Shown: positions 48,501-59,600 of the stretch, one piece after another | Numbering within the stretch: the stretch's first letter is position 1 | How the letters are laid out: each line of letters starts with the position of its first letter | Assembly (NCBI GenBank): GCA_023078555.1 | Contig: CM041204.1 | Location: forward strand, 3,936,430-4,000,429 | Direction: 5' to 3' | DNA: 64,000 nt | DNA from: Ulva prolifera | Lineage: Eukaryota; Chlorophyta; Ulvophyceae; Ulvales; Ulvaceae | Translations under genes and position numbers: made by a program | Notes under the pieces: generated by a model | Databases searched by the model: none | The model's input: the letters and a program-made list of their open reading frames with translations, nothing else | What the model was told of the DNA's origin: nothing

Positions 48501-50313
48501 AACACACGCCGGCGGGAGGAGGCGGCAAGGCGGGGCATTTCAATCCATGTAGAGTAGCTGGGTTGTGCAGGAGTGGTGTTCATGGGCTACGCAATGATGG
48601 GCCACCTCATCTTTGGCACCATGGTCATGCAGTTCAAGACATTCCCTGATGCCATCACGACCTGCCTCGAGGTCATCATGGGGGACCCCTCGATCAACAC
48701 CGAGCTCCGGAGCCTGCCAGGCCTCATGGTGCGCCGTCTGTCACTGTGTGTTTTATGATAGTGCATCACAGAATGCATCATGCCATGCTACGTTGGCAAC
48801 ATCACATTGGCAGAACGGTGGTCTGGCGCTGACCTCCGAGACAGCGGTTCTTCGGTACCACCTCCTCGCCAGTCGCTTGCTTCCTACTCTGACTGGAATG
48901 GATGCTCGATCAAGGTGATCCAAAGTGGCACTTGAGATAAAGCGCCAACCATTGTTGGTGTCAAGCTATGGCTCATTGGACACTGGAGCTGTTGTTTCCT
49001 GCTTGCTCAGGCGGTGTGCAGCTGCTGGACCTCAGCAGGCTGACGCCCTTGGGCCGCAAGCTTATACAACAAGCCACTCGCTGGGAAAGCGGGTCCATGT
49101 GCCAGTTGCAAGAGCGCCCGGCTGATCAGTGCCTCTGGGATTTGGATTACACACGAACCAGATCTGTGCAACTGTCAGCAGGTGCTCAGGGTGGGCCCTG
49201 CGACTTGAGCGTGGCCACATAGGTTCAGCACAAACAGCAGTCTTGTACTGGCACCGCCGTCGCTACCTGGTAAAGTGCGCTTGCAGTCGCGAGCAGACAC
49301 AGCTTGGACACAGTAATTTACAAAAGCACCTGTCTCCTTTTTATTGGGACGCCATGCCTGCTCAGCTGGGATGAACTTTGCTTCCCAGGTCTTGCAGCGA
49401 CATGATGCCAGGAAACAAGCAAGCCACATTGTCCCCGTGGACTTGGTGTATGCGAACTTGCATACATAACATGCGTACATACACACAAGGGAATGCTTAT
49501 GTGCTCCATGCGGGGCTTCAGTCTTTGGCTGGACTCGCCGGCAGGGCGGTGGTGCGCGCTCGTGCCCGGCCTAGTGCCATGAATGAGTGAGTGGATTTGC
49601 GAGTGGATTCCGAGATACGCCTCCATGCGCGGCCTCTGTCCTTTGTAACTACCTACACACATGGATTCCTGCAGAATACGGTCGGGCAGCTGTACTTCTG
49701 GTCGTTCGAGCTCGTCGTCTTCATGGTCCTCATGAACTTTCTCCTCGCCATCATCGTCGACGCCTTCTGCGAGGTCAAGGAGGCCACTTCCTCCTCCTCC
49801 AGTGTCCTCCAGGATCTCGCAGAAGTCGTTCGCGTCCGCAGCGCCGACGTCGCCGCGTACGCGACGGCCCCGCTCGCTTGGCTGCGCGGCACCGAGCGCC
49901 GCATCACGTCCGCTGAGGCCGGGCTCGTGCTGCGGCAGCTTGCGTACGCGGCAGAGGAGGCCGCCCGTGGCGCAAGCGTCGGCGACGGCGGTGCCGCCGC
50001 CGCAGTTGATGCCGGGCATGCACCGGTTGACACACGGGTGCTGCAGCTCGGCCTCGTGAAGCTGTCGATGTTTGATGTGGCGGAGGTGCTGAAGGACCGC
50101 TTCCGGGAGGCGCGGGCGGCCCGTGGGGCCGCCGGGGGGAAGAAGGGGGTGTGGGAGGTGCTGCGGGGGGGCCTGGTGGGCACGGGGATTCTCGGGCGGG
50201 ACGAGGAGGAGATGGAGCGGGAGGTGGAGCGCATGGCGTACTGGGTGTTTGAGCGGTTCTCGCAGGAGGACCGGATGAAGGAGGAGCCGTACAAGTTTGA
50301 AGACGGCGGGTGA
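39509..50313 (+). CDS. Polycystin-2/TRPP-like cation channel with very large ectodomain
   Basis: Exons: 39509-39565, 39637-40171, 40487-40731, 41262-41559, 42255-42487, 42761-42949, 43321-43482, about 44066-44514, 44713-44958, 45420-45787, 46114 to 46411 (or 46504), 46683-47084, 47731-48253, 48571-48728 and 49675-50313. The product is about 1,600 residues. Segment S1 is at CGFFAIVILLLSVLW. The ectodomain begins with the cysteine motif PCGDGQCDQPFEFPSYSRFGC and ends in a polycystin domain (YPVWLDINLSH, YNAHTNLFAKATLLF). S2-S4 lie in 47731-48253. The pore exon carries FPDAITTCLEVIMGD, where MGD stands for the polycystin filter LGD. S6 is LYFWSFELVVFMVLMNFLLAIIVDAF. A cytoplasmic tail of about 170 residues follows. 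Phases agree at nearly every junction; the start of the exon near 44066 and the end near 46411 are uncertain. Channels of this family often act in cilia. Confidence 0.88.
49502..49664 (+). repeat. Dispersed intronic repeat, copy 2
   Basis: It matches 33613-33772 over about 160 bp. It lies in the last intron of the channel gene and stops only about 10 bp before the 3' splice site of the pore/S6 exon at 49675. Confidence 0.85.
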
Positions 50314-51309
50314 GATCCGAGAGGCGGCGTCTCCAGACCGCCGGTTGGTTGCAGTGCATGGAGGTGGAGTGCTTGCAGGTGCTGTTGGGTGGTGGCCGTT
50401 GGGAGCTGCGGATGACTGACCAGTACCATGTTGATGTCGAGACAGGATGCTAGCCGAGTTTGGAATGAACCTGTTATCTATCGCAGCTGGTGGCTGTGGC
50501 ATGGGTGCTTGTAGTGGATGTGTCCTGGGTGCACGGTAGATATGGATGCATGAAAGATTGTTTCCTGAAGAGTCGCTGTTTAAATGATTGGGCTTGGTGT
50601 TACACAAACACGACCTGCACCGCCGGTAGCCTATGTATGAACCACCATGTGCTTGAATGTTGGCGATGTGACAGCTGGCAGCTAGCAGCCCATGGAAACA
50701 GCCGCAACTTGACCGGTTCTACCATGGAGATTAGTTGTGTACCGATAGCCATCACCAAGTACCGACAGCCATCACTCATCACCACTGGTATCAACGCCTG
50801 TGGACTTACAACTCATTAGATATATGTATACAGGTGTGACAGGGCTATATAGCCTGTCCCTTCGCCTGTATCTCTAGACTGTGTTCAGCGAGTGGACTTT
50901 CAGGCTAAGCAAGGTATCCTGGCAGCAGTACATGAGCTTGCCCGTACGAGATATCGAGATCACAGTGTTTTGAAAGTGAGCACGAGTGCTCTGCGGAGCC
51001 AATACCGCGCGCAGCTGCGCTTTTGACAGATGCACATCTCAGAAAGAGCCACGCTGAACTGCCAGACTGGATGATGATCTCCTCCGGAGGTTGTGATTGT
51101 GAGGCTTCGGGCCCGTAACGCCAAACCAGTGATGTAGTACCGGTGTATTAATATTGCAGCGTCACCGCAATGGTGGTTCCATCATCAGGTCCTCCGCAAG
51201 AGGAGGGAATCGACATAAATGAATCGGTGTGGTGCTATCAGTGATGCAAACGTGGCAAGTGTGGCCTTGACAAGTCGTTGTTCAGCAGGCTACATCTACT
51301 TGAGCGCAG
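50314..51309. other. Gap between channel gene and CCDC61
   Basis: It should hold the 3' UTR of the channel gene and the promoter and first coding exon of CCDC61, which was not located. One candidate start is the ATG at about 51219. No other feature was seen. Confidence 0.3.
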
Positions 51310-54300
51310 GTGTCAGCTTCTTTTCACGGGTCCAAGTATGCCGTGAGCGTGAAAACAGTTGATCAAGCTACATTGCGGGTCGTAGTCGAACAGGTATCCA
51401 GCGCGTCCGTTTGGAAGGGCACCTTCACGAGTCAGTGTACGCTTTTCCTGCCCGCGCCATCTGATGCCGATAGAGCACAGAAAATATGCTTTGTCAATCT
51501 CAGCTTTATCATGTTTCAGATGTGACGGAGATTACGAGCAAAACCGGGAATTTCAAGTCGTATGGTGTCTTTGTTAAGATGCTCATGAGCGCGCTGAGAC
51601 GCACATCCGACAGCGTTTGCGTCGACCTCCTGACGTACTCAGACCTAGAAGTACTGAAAGCTAAACGGCTGAGACGCTCTGGGCACGATGTTCCCATGCC
51701 CGCGACATACACGACCAATAACAAGCGGTACCTCATCCTGACGTACCAAGGGGAGTTTGACAAAGTCCACTATCCCTTACCGTTGCAGTTTGAGGAACAC
51801 CCCGATCCAGTCGACCTCAAGAAGACGATCATACAGCTGCGGGGTGTGTCCGTGTGTATGTAGCATATGCCAGTCGCAAGCTCAGGAGCTGACAATGTAT
51901 CACATGCTCATGTGACCTCGCAGAGCAGCTCTCGCAGTCCCAGTCGGCAGAAACAGACACGAACGAATTACTGGAGGAAATCCATCAGCTCAGAGCAGAA
52001 AATGATGATCTTCAGAGGCAGTTGGCAGAAGCTGCAGACAATCACGAAGAGGGAGCCTGTGATGTCAATGCAATGGCTGAAGATGCGTACCAAGAGGTCC
52101 AGGATCTAAAACGGGAGAACAGCTCCCTGCAGGTGAGTCCTGCAACTGATACATTTACTCAGTGCTAATTTGCGTACACGTCACTTTCACACGTTGTCAG
52201 CTGTTCTATGAGTCATAGACTATGACCTCTTCCAGTGCTTAGTGCAGGCCTAGCTACATGTGTGCAAAGCAACGTCTTGCAAACTCTCCTGCCTGAGTGC
52301 AAGGTGCATACATGATCCCGTGTGCCCTTCGGGCCGCAGTCACATTCCAATGTTACTTGCATCGATGGGGGATGATTGGCACATTTGAAGCTCGCTTAGC
52401 CTTGTATCACGGTGGTGCATGAGTCGAGGATGAGAAAAAAACCATGTTGGACCACCTGGAGCTGGTTCTCCAGGATGCCTTGCATAACGACTTGCATGCT
52501 TGAACATTTGGCAGCCTATAGACCTGTTACTGGTGCTCATGATATTGCAAGCCGTCCCCATGTGACATCCAGCAAGCTCAACCAAGTAACACAGCAGTAT
52601 GGGTGGCACTGCATGCTTTCAGGTTGCATGCACGAGCCTGCTCTGCACATCACAGCATCTATGACATGGTGCGACTCAGATGGAATGCATCACGTCACCC
52701 ATCTCACCCACCATGCAGGACACGGTTGAAGCTCTCCAGGAGCAGCTGCGGGATCTGAGGCTTGGGCACCGGCGGGAGCTGCGCCTGAAGGCCCGCGAGG
52801 CCGCCGCAGCCCACGAGGAGCTCCAGGCTGCCCGGGCCAAGGTGCGGGAGCTGAACACCAAGGCGCGGAACCTGCAGTCGGTGCGCCTCTCCCATCTCAA
52901 GATCCGTGTCGAGCGACAGAGTCACGCGGCACCAGCTGCAGCCATGAAGTCTGTTGATGGTGGGCGTGTGGCCATGCCAGACTTTTGTGTTGGCTGCATT
53001 GCAGCTGGTCAGATTCTTCCACGGCTAATTAATTTCAGGATCCCACTTTCAGCAGTATGCTAGTAATGCTCCATAATGTGATGGTGGTGATACTGGTATG
53101 CGCACATGAACCGCGTTCTCAGCTGCTGCAAGGACCTGGCGCTTGCTACTATGCCACTCAACCCAGGCCATTTGAGCACAATAGTCAATGCATGAACACC
53201 CTGCTAGTGCTGTTGTGCATTGTTTCGGTGGATTCCCGTCTGCATTGGCTGTTATCTTGGCCGTCGAGGTTGCCCTGGCGGCCGTGCATGCTGCATGCTG
53301 TCAGCCGAGCTCAGGTGGACAGCTTGTCGAATGCGCAGGAGGTTGACGTCCTGAGCAGCGCCACCCCGGGTGCACGCGGGCGGCCGCGAGGGGCTCCCCT
53401 CTACGCGGCGGCCGGGCGGACGCGGTCTGCCGGGGCCCGCACGGCCGACCGCGGCTCGACCCGGCCCCGCTCGAATTCCCCATACGTGCATGGCCAGCCG
53501 ACGCCGCCCCGGCCACCAAGCGGCCCCCGGCCACGCCCAATCTCTGGGCGCTCGTCAGCAGGTGTGCCAGCTTCAGCGCGATGCAACAGGACGCCCGCGC
53601 TGGTCGCTGCAGCATTGCTGCCGCACCAGATTTGGTCTTGCTGGCGGTGCCTGTGATCCAGAACTATCACAGCTGTCTGTCCGCAATGGACACTCGCGAG
53701 CTTGTCACGTGCTGTGAACAGTACGTCGTGTGTGGCCGGTCGTGTATGACTCTGCCTCTTGTGCAGTGTCAGAGGCTTCATCCCGCGCAAGCCTTGCGTC
53801 CAGGCCGCGCTCCAACGTGTCTCGTGCTGCTTCCGCGCCTGCACGCCCTGGGCGCTTCGACCCGACAGCGTACGTGCGGCAGAAGCGGGCCAAGGAGGCC
53901 GCGGGGAGCACCGCCGCCCGCAGCACCTTCTCGCCGTCCTCCGCGCACCCCCGCCCCGGCAGCCGTGGCCGTGCCGCGTCGCCGTGGTCGCCGCGCTCCG
54001 CCATCAGCGACGGGGGCCCTAGCGGCGGGTCCCCTGCGCGGCGGCTGCGCTCGCCGGCTGGGCCGCGGCCCCCGAGTGGCCGCACGGACCGCCGCGGCGG
54101 CGCCTCGGCAGGGTGTCAGGAGCGGCCGCGTGCAGACGGGAGCTCAGCTGCGGCGAGACGGGAGGCGGGGCGCCTGTCAGCAGACCGGCAGCGTGCGCGT
54201 GCACCGACGCCAGCGCGCGGCAGCACGCCAGAGGCTGCGCGGCGAAGCAGCGTTGATCGTGGACGGAGGCCTACGCCGAAGCGGCAACCGGAGTGGGACT

Positions 54301-54599
54301 CGCGCACAGCCTCTGTGTCCCCTGGGCGGGCGCTGCTGCAGGTGAAGGAGAAGATTGCGCAGTATCGGAACCAGGGCCGATTCGGGGGCGGGGGCGATGG
54401 TGACTCAGAGGCGGGGGGCTGCGGTGGGCTCAGCACGCTGGATGGGGCTAGCACCATTGAGCCTGGTTGTGCGGGACTGGAGCGGTCCAGTGATGACCCG
54501 CTTGGGGAACACAGCGCTGAAATTCAAGAGATAGACTCGCGGCTGCAGGCCTTGCAGGAGTTCCTGAGGTCTGCCAGGGCGGCCAACGGCCAGGTGTGA
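51310..54599 (+). CDS. CCDC61: CCDC61 / VFL3 basal-body protein (first exon not found)
   Basis: CCDC61/VFL3 is an XRCC4-superfamily relative of SAS-6 that assembles at centrioles and basal bodies and is needed for normal flagella in Chlamydomonas. Exons: 51310-51436, 51520-51843, 51924-52132, 52719-52880, 53315-53561 and 53767-54599. The head domain shows KYAVSVKTV, WKGTFTSQ joined to YVTEITSKTGNF, VDLLTYSDLE, KRYLILTYQGEFDKVHYPLPL and HPDPVDLK, all at family spacing. A coiled coil follows (NELLEEIHQLRAENDDLQRQL, VEALQEQLRDL), then a long Ser/Arg/Pro-rich tail with FDPTAYVRQKRAKE and the C-terminal EIQEIDSRLQALQEFL typical of CCDC61. The initiating exon, only a few codons long, lies upstream of the acceptor at 51309. 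Its presence implies centrioles and flagella. Confidence 0.92.
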
Positions 54600-54759
54600 G
54601 GGCAGGCAGCAGCCAAGCGGGGTTGCTGCCATGTGGGTTATCATGCGCAGACGTCCCCCCAATGTGTACTGCCTCAGGTTTGGAGGGCGCCTTTGTTTCT
54701 GTTGTGTCGCGCTAGTCTACTCAGCCGTCTGCAGCAATATTTCCGTGTTGCGGTTGCAG

Positions 54760-55017
54760 CAGTACATGTCCCTGACTGAGCGCCCGCCGCCAACCAGGGT
54801 GCGGATCATGCAGTGGGTTTCAGCTGGGTTCATGAATGCACATGATACTTGCACCGCACAATCCGAGGAATACGAGCGACTTCGGCACATGATTATGGCT
54901 GTGGATGGCGTGTCCAAGCTTGATCAAGGGCTAGGCTCTGAAGAAGAGCCACCCGAGGCATTGAGCTCTTGCCATTCATCGCTTGTCAGGGGTGGAGATA
55001 ATAATGTAGATAGCTAG
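54760..55017 (+). other. Candidate extra terminal exon of CCDC61
   Basis: The stop after NGQV at 54599 may be intronic, since GCCAACGGCCAG at 54591-54593 is followed by GTGTGA. A phase-0 acceptor (GCGGTTGCAG) precedes 54760, from which 85 codons (QYMSLTERPP..., acidic end) run to TAG at 55015-55017. Splicing here would lengthen the protein. It could also be 3' UTR. Confidence 0.35.
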
Positions 55018-55309
55018 TAGCAGCCCTGGAAGCTGTGTCCTTACATTTGATGCGATCTAGACGCTATAGCTACGGAGTGCGCTTCCTGGAGGCATGCTGT
55101 GATCGGTGCTGGGTGTGGTGTGGAAGTACACCTGAGCTGCATGACCAGCAAACACTCTGTACGTGTGCTAGTACAATCATTCCAGCACCATCGCATATAT
55201 GTTCATCCTGGCAAAATGTGGCGGCTTGGAACTGCCTGGGCATTGATGATTCTTGATCTGATCTGAGGAACACTGGTTGTGGCAGTGCCAGTCTGTGGCA
55301 GGTGTGATG

Positions 55310-56073
55310 TCACAGACCCTTGGTGAAACCCGCTCCCCTGCACTGTCTGCACGCTATCAGTCCAGTCCCTCCACATGGTTTGCACTGGCGAATGTTGCCG
55401 AACTGCTTCTTGTTGGCTGCTTGCAGCTCCTCCAACGGAACATCCCGTTTCCCCGATCCTTCGCATACAAAACAACGGGCGCCACCTGCGACAGACATAT
55501 GGGTCAAAACTCACCAATAAGTGTTTTTATAATCTCGTGGACTCGTGTAGGCTTTGCCGCCCCGGCGCGGGCCGACTGAACTCAACGAACTCGCAGCACT
55601 GCAGCGTGAACGCGATCAGGCAGGACGTGCCGCAAGGCCTAAATGAGCCGTAAAATGGCCTCATTGCCAATATTGTGCGTGTTAGCTACGCCGTATGGCA
55701 TCAGAGTGGCTTGAGTGCCGGCCGACAGCCCATGAAGGATCGGGTGGTGTGGTACGGAGGCAGATGTCCAGACTGGAGCACCGGCATGTGAAAGGGCACC
55801 GATGTCGATGCGGACAGTGAGAATCCCCTGCGCGTAAAGCAGGACTTCAATGACGTGGGACGCACCTACGCCTTGGCACAGATCGCACATCTCTGCTGTG
55901 TCGCTCTTGAGCCCGTTGAACACGGCTGCGCTCACGGCAGTAGCGACTGCGCTTCCCATAAGAACATCCTGCATGACTTCCGGGTTGACACTGCAGGAAA
56001 CATCGCGATGGATTTTCCGTGCTCCACAACTCCCGAAGGACGCATGTGACGTGGTGGATGCCGTGGCACGCAT
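55310..56073 (-). CDS. Small DnaJ-type zinc-finger protein, plastid-like leader
   Basis: Two exons, 55866-56073 and 55310-55485, joined in phase 1, give 127 residues. The first ~33 residues (MRATASTTSHASFGSCGARK) are Ser/Thr/Ala/Arg-rich, like a chloroplast transit peptide. After a small hydrophobic stretch (VATAVSAAVFNGL) come four CxxCxGxG motifs: CDLCQGVG, CFVCEGSG, CKPCGGTG and CRQCRGAG, which should bind two zinc ions as in the DnaJ cysteine-rich domain. There is no J domain. The organisation resembles plant BSD2-like plastid proteins that help fold or assemble photosynthetic complexes; the exact subgroup is not certain. The ATG at 56073 is the first in frame. It lies tail-to-tail with CCDC61. 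Confidence 0.82.
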
Positions 56074-56634
56074 CGAGCCTCTGGCGTACGCTGCTCGTCA
56101 ACGAGATGTCGATGTTAGTATTTTGATGCGTTATGGAAACTTTGATTGTTCAGAGCTCACTGCTGGGCACGTGTGTCAACCGTTCAAGCAGCAGAGGTGG
56201 TGACTGGCTGGGAGCAGATGCAGCTGATCCCAATGTGAGAAAGAACAACCAGTACGTTCATCGCACATGCAGAATTACCTGCCTTTTCGCGTAATGTACT
56301 GCAAATGGTCGCTGAGGCATGGGCTACGTGTTCGGTGTACACGCGTGCTCTGCGCACTGCCACCTCTCAGGACACCGTAGACACATCAGCAGGCCACGCT
56401 CGCAAGGCGCAAGGCGGCCGCCGCAGTGCCACTGATCTCTCACAAGCGACTTGGGCACCGACTCGAGCGTACCTGCATCAATGCGCTACTGGCAGTCTGT
56501 AAGATCATCAAATGAAGCGGCAAACAAGAGTCACAATTGAGTAAAGAAATCCTGAGCTACGAAGCATTTAGGCCGTAGACCGAGCGTGCCCTTTGGTCTG
56601 CTGTGCACACAGCATTCACTGTGCTACTTGATTC
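56074..56634. other. Divergent intergenic region, DnaJ-like gene and DDX54
   Basis: This 561-bp stretch lies between two divergent starts and probably carries both promoters. No clear TATA box or coding sequence was seen. Confidence 0.35.
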
Positions 56635-59600
56635 ATGGCTGTTCAAGCCGAGGCCAACATGGCAGATTCTGTCGCCGACATGGGTGAAGAAGAAGACGTC
56701 AAGAAGATGTCAGGTCGCCGCAAAAAGGCTGCCAAGGCGAAGCAAGCGAAGCCTGGCAGTTTTGGTACGGCTGTTTCCGCTCCACTGTCGCCCCGTCAAT
56801 TTCTTCCGGCAACTATCGACGACACATATCGTCTACTTTGTGTATATTTGAGCATTTAGACGTGGTGATGTTCGTGATATGGGAATCATGATCACAGATA
56901 CAGCGGCAGTGCAGAGAATATGGGCTTGTCCATCCCAATCCTCAAGGCAATCAAGCGCAAAGGCTTCCAGCTACCCACACCGATCCAGCGGAAAACGATT
57001 CCTCTCATTCTGCAAGGCGTGGATGTTGTGGGCATGGCGATGACCGGCTCAGGCAAAACTGGGGCGTTTGTCATTCCCATCGTGCACAGGTATGCCCGCC
57101 ACTCGCCCTGCACCCCGCCTCGTGGGCCACGATCGAGCCAGATGCCACGATTGAGCATTATACGCAGGTCATCATGGTGTTCGGCCTGGCTCTGTCCCGA
57201 CCATCTGCTGCTCTCTGCAGGTTGAACAGCCATGAAGCAGCAGGCGTCCGGGCGGTGCTGCTCGCCCCAGCTCGAGAACTAGCCCTCCAAACATACAAAG
57301 TCGTGACTGAGATCGCTAAGCACACGGACCTGCGCTCAGCGGTCCTCGTGGGCGGTGACTCCATGGCTGTGCAGTTTGCTGAGCTCTCAGCATCTCCAGA
57401 CATCATCGTCGCAACACCAGGCCGCCTCCTGCACCACCTGTCAGAGATCCCAGGCTTCAACCTCAAGAACACCCGCCACATCGTCCTTGACGAAGCCGAT
57501 CGCCTGTTTGAGATGGGCTTGGGCAGTCAGGTGCGCCTCAGACACCTCGTTGTTCTCGTTCCGTCCAGGCAGCTGTGTGACCAACCCGAATGGGCGCGTT
57601 TCTGCCCGACATTCACTGTATTCCCCCAGTAGCGGTATAGGTGTATTTCAGTGCACTGCAGCGTCAGGCTGCCACGTTCTCTTCCCCGAAATCGCATGCT
57701 GCTCATTCGACGCTCTCTCCGCCTCGTTGCATGGCACAACACCAAGACAGACTGCATAGCATTGCAATCGATGTCTCCGTCCCGAAGACGCCCAAGACAC
57801 AACCACCTGGGACCAATCACATGAGCTTGCACATCTAGACCAGTAGGAGGCTGTGATGCTGGCCGATGACTCGGAGGGCAGCCACGCACAGCCGAGGCGC
57901 TTCATGCTCCTACAATGCACAGCAGTACTCCGGCTGCTAGCATCGCCTGCAGCCCGCGGCCTGCCTGCAGCATACAGTAGCCACATCAGTCCACCCGCTA
58001 GCAGGGGGCGTAGCATACAGCCTGCCTGAAGCCTACCGCAGGCACAGCAGTCCGGACGCTAGCAGGGGTTGCATGCAGCTGCAGCTATAGCCAGGCCGCA
58101 GCGACAACGCTGATCGGCAACTTTGGCTGCAGATCCACTCACACACCCCCGCGGATACTAACACACACCGGCGGCCGCGTGTTCGAGGTGCGGGCTGGGG
58201 TGCATGCATGGTTGCTGTGTTGGGCGGCTGCTCGTGTTGCGGTGGGTGCTGTGTCTTGGGCGTGATGTAGTATGAAGCCTGTGCTTGTTCTGCATGCTGC
58301 TCCCATGGAGCTGTGTGCCTCCCCATTGCTGTCCATGCAAAACATACGCCCCACGTGTCTGGCCCCATCCGCACGACACACTACCCGCTGGCGCTTGTTG
58401 TATTGTTTCAGTGCATGTCAGCGCGGCGCTCGCGAAGCCCGCGGCCGTGCGACAGCACACTCCCGCACGGCCGCGGAGGCAGTCCTCGCCTGATCCTGCA
58501 ACCCCACGCCACCCCCGCACATGCCTTGAGCTCCATTTCATCGCTCGCCACAGCATTCATCTCCACACACCCCCACGTTCGGCACTGATGCCACTGCTCA
58601 CCACTTGCCCTCCCACTCCCCTCTCCCGCCTTAGTCTGTGCTGCAAGCAAACGGTAGATGAACAACGCGACGCCGATCACCCTCGCCGACCCGGCAGTGA
58701 GCTCTCATGCACGCGCATTGCAGCCTGAAGCACTCTCTGGCCTTGCCGAAGACCCCACCACGAAGTCCCCCTCTGCATCAGCTAGGTGACCCTGCACTCC
58801 ATCTGGACCAGCTAGAACGTAAGGCCCTGCCGCTGCAGGTCCAGGAGATCCTCCGCGGCACCGCCGAGACCCGGCAGGCGCTGCTCTTCTCGGCGACGCT
58901 GCCGGCCGCGCTCGCCGACTTTGCGGCGGCGGGCCTGCGCGCCCCACACGTCGTGCGCCTCGACGCCGACACGAAGCTCTCCTCGACGCTCTCCCTCGCG
59001 TTTTTCGGCCTGCGCGAGGCTGACAAGCCCGCCGCGCTGCTGCACACCGTGCAGGAGGTGCTGCCAACCGGCAGCATGACGATCGTGTTCATCGCGACGA
59101 AGCACCGCGTGGAGTACCTCCTCATGCTCCTCGAGTCGGTGCGCGCCTCCTGCACTGCCGTGTCTGCATGCATGCGTTGCTGCGGCGCAGATCGATGTTG
59201 ACGTACGCGGTGGTCTCTGGCAGCGCGCAGCTCTCGCATGTTCTGGTCGTCCCCCCTCGGCATACGCAGTCCTGTGGCCACGGCCGAATCACCGCCCATC
59301 GCCTCGACTCTTCAAATTCCTCGTGAAAACAAACTCCTCGGAATCCTTCCAGAGGATTGCGCGACCGCTGTGACTTATGGTGCATCCCGTGTAGACGGGT
59401 GGCATGTCAGGGAAGGATCCATGCATGAGTGCAATGCATGTGTGCGTGCAGGCGGGGGTGCCTTGCTGCGCCGTGTACGGCGCGATGGACCAGACGGCCC
59501 GCAAGATCAGCGTCGGCAAGCTGCGCACCGGCAAGGCGGCGGTGATGCTCGTGACGGACGTCGCGGCCCGCGGCATCGACATCCCGCACGTCACCAACGT

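Noticed and set aside
49318-50607. 429-codon minus-strand open frame
   Set aside because: It is antisense to the last exon of the channel gene and spans the dispersed repeat. It arises from GC-rich codon usage and has no recognisable domain.
51120-51200. Second hammerhead-like core (CTGATGA on the minus strand)
   Set aside because: There is no GAAA with a stem II at the right distance and no stem I partner.
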